From: Clostridiales bacterium
GTDB lineage: Bacteria; Bacillota; Clostridia; Caldicoprobacterales; DTU083
Assembly: GCA_012512335.1 (NCBI GenBank)
Contig: JAAZEK010000186.1
Coordinates: forward strand, 1 to 5,732
DNA length: 5,732 nt
Direction of reading: 5' to 3'
Of the stretch, positions 4,908-5,732 are shown piece by piece (positions within the stretch are counted from its first letter, which is position 1; the number at the start of each line of letters is the position of its first letter). A program made the translations under genes and the position numbers. A model generated the notes under the pieces. The model was not told the origin of the DNA. It made no database searches and saw only the letters and a program-made list of their open reading frames with translations.

Positions 4908-5732
4908 TCACGAAGAATAATAATCTGCCTGTGCATACCAAAGCTCGTGGTACTTGCCATTTATATCAGTAACCAACGTATCATGATCTCCTCTTTGTAT
5001 TACCCTTCCCTCATGGAATACGGCGATGTCATCGCAAAAACGACAGGAGGACAAGCGATGCGAAATATAGATTGCTGTTTTAGTCCCCACAATTTCATTA
5101 AACTTGCTGTAAACCTCATACTCTGCAATCGGATCAAGTGCAGCTGTAGGTTCATCCAATACGATAAACGGTGCATTCTTATATAGTGCTCGGGCAAGCG
5201 CGATTTTCTGTGCCTCACCACCGGATACTTCTACTCCCTTGTCATCAAAATCCTTGTACAGAGTGGTTTTGTCACGGTTTACCATTCCGTTGTAACGCTC
5301 GCTGAATCCGGCTTCTTTCAAACATTCCTCTACCTTTTCTCTGTTATAATCAGTTGTTGCAGCAACATTCTGGCCAAGTGAAAAGGAGAATAGTTTAAAA
5401 TCCTGGAACACCACTGAAAATAACGACATATATTCAGCATAATCATACTTTCTTATATCTATGCTATTGAGTGTTATCTTTCCTTCTGTTGGGTCATATA
5501 GACGACATAAAAGCTTGATGAAGGTCGTTTTACCACTGCCATTCATGCCTACCACTGCCAAACGTTCACCGATTTTCAGTTTGATGGAAACATTGCGGAG
5601 AGCATACGTGTCGGAAGATGGGTACTTAAAGGACACGTTATGGAACTCAATTTCATATTCATTGTCATTGCGTTTTTCGGCGGGGAGTGTACCTTGATAC
5701 ATTTTAGAGGGGATATCAAAAAAGCTGAAATA
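4908..5732 (-). CDS. ABC exporter, C-terminal ATPase domain (partial)
   Basis: The frame is open to the window edge at 5732, so the ATG at 5700-5702 is internal and only the last 274 residues are visible. The segment starting YFSFFDIPSKMYQGTLPAEK is the usual linker between the membrane domain and the ATPase of an exporter-type fused ABC protein. In fragment numbering, Walker A is GMNGSGKT (62-69), the Q-loop glutamine is in VVFQDF at 110, the signature is VSGGE (169-173), Walker B is FIVLDEP (189-195) with the catalytic Glu194, and the H-loop is ISHR with His225. All ATPase residues are present, so the site looks active. The protein should drive export of a drug, lipid or peptide across the cytoplasmic membrane; the membrane domain and any partner subunit lie outside the window. 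It is separated by a terminator from the sugar operon and is probably unrelated to it. Confidence 0.93.
   Translation of the reverse strand, partial: YFSFFDIPSKMYQGTLPAEKRNDNEYEIEFHNVSFKYPSSDTYALRNVSIKLKIGERLAVVGMNGSGKTTFIKLLCRLYDPTEGKITLNSIDIRKYDYAEYMSLFSVVFQDFKLFSFSLGQNVAATTDYNREKVEECLKEAGFSERYNGMVNRDKTTLYKDFDDKGVEVSGGEAQKIALARALYKNAPFIVLDEPTAALDPIAEYEVYSKFNEIVGTKTAIYISHRLSSCRFCDDIAVFHEGRVIQRGDHDTLVTDINGKYHELWYAQADYYSS

Noticed and set aside
4778..4960. A 60-codon minus-strand open frame with a Cys/Arg-rich end
   Set aside because: Its first third overlaps the ABC exporter in another frame, no ribosome binding site precedes its ATG, and its repeated Cys-Arg pairs are produced by the TGTCGAA array rather than by a known zinc-binding pattern.
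5700..5702. ATG as the start of the ABC protein
   Set aside because: The frame continues open to the window edge with residues that fit the linker before an ATPase domain, and no ribosome binding site precedes this ATG.

Overview
The window looks like low-GC Gram-positive DNA, most likely from a Clostridia-type Firmicute (Lachnospiraceae or a relative). The basis is AT-rich sequence, strong purine-rich ribosome binding sites, Firmicute-like protein sequences, and a cluster of heptamers matching the Spo0A box of endospore formers. The lineage is an inference. All recognisable genes lie on the minus strand, so transcription runs from high to low coordinates.

Right side (about 4740-5732): the C-terminal ATPase domain of an ABC exporter runs in from beyond the window and stops at 4908. 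After it comes a noncoding stretch of about 140 bp holding three exact TGTCGAA heptamers and one near-match, then a convincing rho-independent terminator at 4742-4767 that closes this transcription unit.

Middle intergenic region (4507-4741): three consecutive hairpins (4609-4641, 4651-4680, 4688-4706), two of which share the loop TAGAG. They resemble a structured RNA or the end of an IS200/IS605-type element without its transposase gene. Closer to the next gene is a triple 6-bp repeat with an 8-bp period. The promoter of the next operon should lie here, but no convincing -35/-10 pair was found.

Left side (1-4506): a four-gene carbohydrate-catabolic operon with short gaps, each gene having its own good ribosome binding site. 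The order is a GPH-family (MelB-like) sugar:cation symporter with a TTG start; a 670-residue cytoplasmic protein of unassigned family that looks like an (alpha/alpha)-toroid plus beta-domain carbohydrate-active enzyme; a ThuA-domain protein with unusual low-complexity insertions; and the first 22 codons of a Gfo/Idh/MocA NAD(P)-dependent oxidoreductase overlapping the ThuA gene by 7 bp. The likely logic is that the symporter imports a glycoside or oligosaccharide, and the toroid enzyme with the ThuA/oxidoreductase pair breaks it down in the cytoplasm, possibly through a 3-keto-sugar step as in the ThuAB trehalose pathway of rhizobia. The substrate cannot be read from the sequence. The toroid enzyme together with this gene set is the best candidate for an undescribed system in the window.
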